Origin: an uncultured Pelagibacteraceae bacterium
Lineage (GTDB): Bacteria > Pseudomonadota > Alphaproteobacteria > Pelagibacterales > Pelagibacteraceae
DNA: 32,995 nucleotides
NCBI GenBank assembly: GCA_902520355.1
Contig: CABYNK010000001.1
Span: 24,001-56,995, forward strand
Direction: 5' to 3'
Part shown: one piece after another, positions 32,523 to 32,995 of the stretch
Layout of the letters: each line of letters opens with the position of its first letter
Numbering within the stretch: the stretch's first letter is position 1
The notes under the pieces: model-generated
Told to the model about the DNA's origin: nothing
Database searches by the model: none
The model's input: the letters and a program-made list of their open reading frames with translations, nothing else
Program-made: the position numbers and the translations under genes

Positions 32523-32995
32523 ATGGATTTATATTCTCAAACAAACTGGGCAAAAAATACTTATTTTAAAAATAAAGTTTTGTATCCGAATAATATAGAT
32601 GAGCTAAAAAGAATTATTTCAATAAAAAAAACTAATATTGGGTTATGTGGTAATTTAAGATCTTTTGGAGATACGTGCGTAAATAAAAAAAATTTAATAT
32701 CATTAAAAAAATTTCCAAAAAAAATATATGTAGACAAAAAAAAATCAATTTTAAACGTAACCTCCAACTTTTTGTTAGTTGATATATTAAAGTTAATCAT
32801 ACCTATGGGATTCATGATTTCTGTAACTCCAGGGTCAAAATACGTAACAATTGGTGGAATGATAGCTAATAACGTATTTGGAAAAAATTCTTACAAAAAT
32901 CAATTGAAATCTATAATTGATGAATTCGAGATTCTTATGCCAAGCAACAAAATTATATTTTGTTCAAGGAAAAAAAATAAAAAAATATTTAATCT
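32523..32995 (+). CDS. DprE1-like FAD-binding oxidoreductase (partial, runs off right edge)
   Basis: The ATG at 32523 opens 157 codons to the edge with no stop. GLCGNLRSFGD at 40-50 and SVTPGSKYVTIGGMIANNVF at 100-119 match the FAD-binding (PF01565-type) domain of DprE1 and related sugar oxidases, which oxidise polyprenyl-phosphate-linked sugars at C2'. The usual His in VHGKN is Phe119 here (VFGKNS). Its divergent neighbour is a GT-C-like protein, and a Dpm1-like synthase lies upstream, so a polyprenyl-phosphate sugar is a fitting substrate. The N-terminal half is clear; the C-terminal substrate domain is outside the window. Confidence 0.72.
   Translation, partial: MDLYSQTNWAKNTYFKNKVLYPNNIDELKRIISIKKTNIGLCGNLRSFGDTCVNKKNLISLKKFPKKIYVDKKKSILNVTSNFLLVDILKLIIPMGFMISVTPGSKYVTIGGMIANNVFGKNSYKNQLKSIIDEFEILMPSNKIIFCSRKKNKKIFN

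Noticed and set aside
32561-32815. Minus-strand open frame at the right edge
   Set aside because: The opposite strand carries a clear FAD-binding domain through this stretch.
1-32995. tRNA, rRNA, CRISPR, insertion sequence, integrase or attachment site
   Set aside because: No cloverleaf-like, regularly spaced repeat or transposase-like sequence was seen on either strand by eye.

Overview
This window reads as a surface-glycan (O-antigen, capsule or glycoprotein sugar) biosynthesis island from a very AT-rich, gene-dense Gram-negative bacterium. Genes overlap or sit a few bases apart, lysine and isoleucine are overused, and ribosome binding sites are mostly absent. This fits a streamlined marine alphaproteobacterium such as Pelagibacterales (SAR11). 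That placement is an inference from composition and gene content; there is no rRNA or other phylogenetic marker here. No tRNA, rRNA, CRISPR array, transposase or integrase was found.

Layout. (a) 1-1277: a partial capsule-type glycosyltransferase-like gene (minus) faces a small MarR-type EPS regulator (plus). Two near-identical palindromes sit in the divergent promoter. (b) 1595-5541 (plus): four overlapping genes resembling legB, legC, ptmE and ptmA, which fit a GDP-linked amino-deoxy-sugar pathway. (c) 5526-7719 (minus): phosphonoacetaldehyde reductase-like and phosphonopyruvate decarboxylase genes. (d) 7853-10818 (plus): an ABC exporter/flippase and a protein of uncertain GT-B-like type. 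(e) 15971-11015 (minus): a TagF-like transferase, a cytidylyltransferase-PEP mutase fusion, a CysC-like kinase, a PseB-like dehydratase and an aldo/keto reductase. (f) 16043-18285 (plus): an FkbM-like protein and a membrane-anchored sugar-dehydrogenase-like propeller. (g) 20325-18299 (minus): a CDP-paratose 2-epimerase-like protein and a glycosyltransferase. (h) 20380-23918 (plus): a cobalamin riboswitch, a BtuB-like receptor, a small DUF6580-like membrane protein and a PhyH-type dioxygenase, convergent with a B12-binding radical SAM protein (25420-23915). (i) 26163-32995: a Dpm1-like synthase, a nucleotide-sugar dehydrogenase, a UDP-glucuronate 4-epimerase-like protein, a GT4, a GDP-mannose-dehydratase-like protein lacking the catalytic Glu, a large GT-C-like membrane protein, and the start of a DprE1-like flavoprotein.

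How it works together. The strongest biological story is a phosphonate-decorated glycan. PEP mutase, phosphonopyruvate decarboxylase and the reductase would give 2-hydroxyethylphosphonate. The fused cytidylyltransferase could activate it and the TagF-like enzyme could transfer it. A CysC-like kinase sits between activation and transfer. By analogy with the Campylobacter phosphoramidate pathway, where a CysC-like kinase phosphorylates a cytidine diphosphate donor, it may add a 3'-phosphate to a CMP-phosphonate. That would be an unusual activated donor. The vitamin B12 uptake module next to a B12-type radical SAM enzyme and a PhyH oxygenase is a second linked set that may tailor the glycan or the phosphonate.
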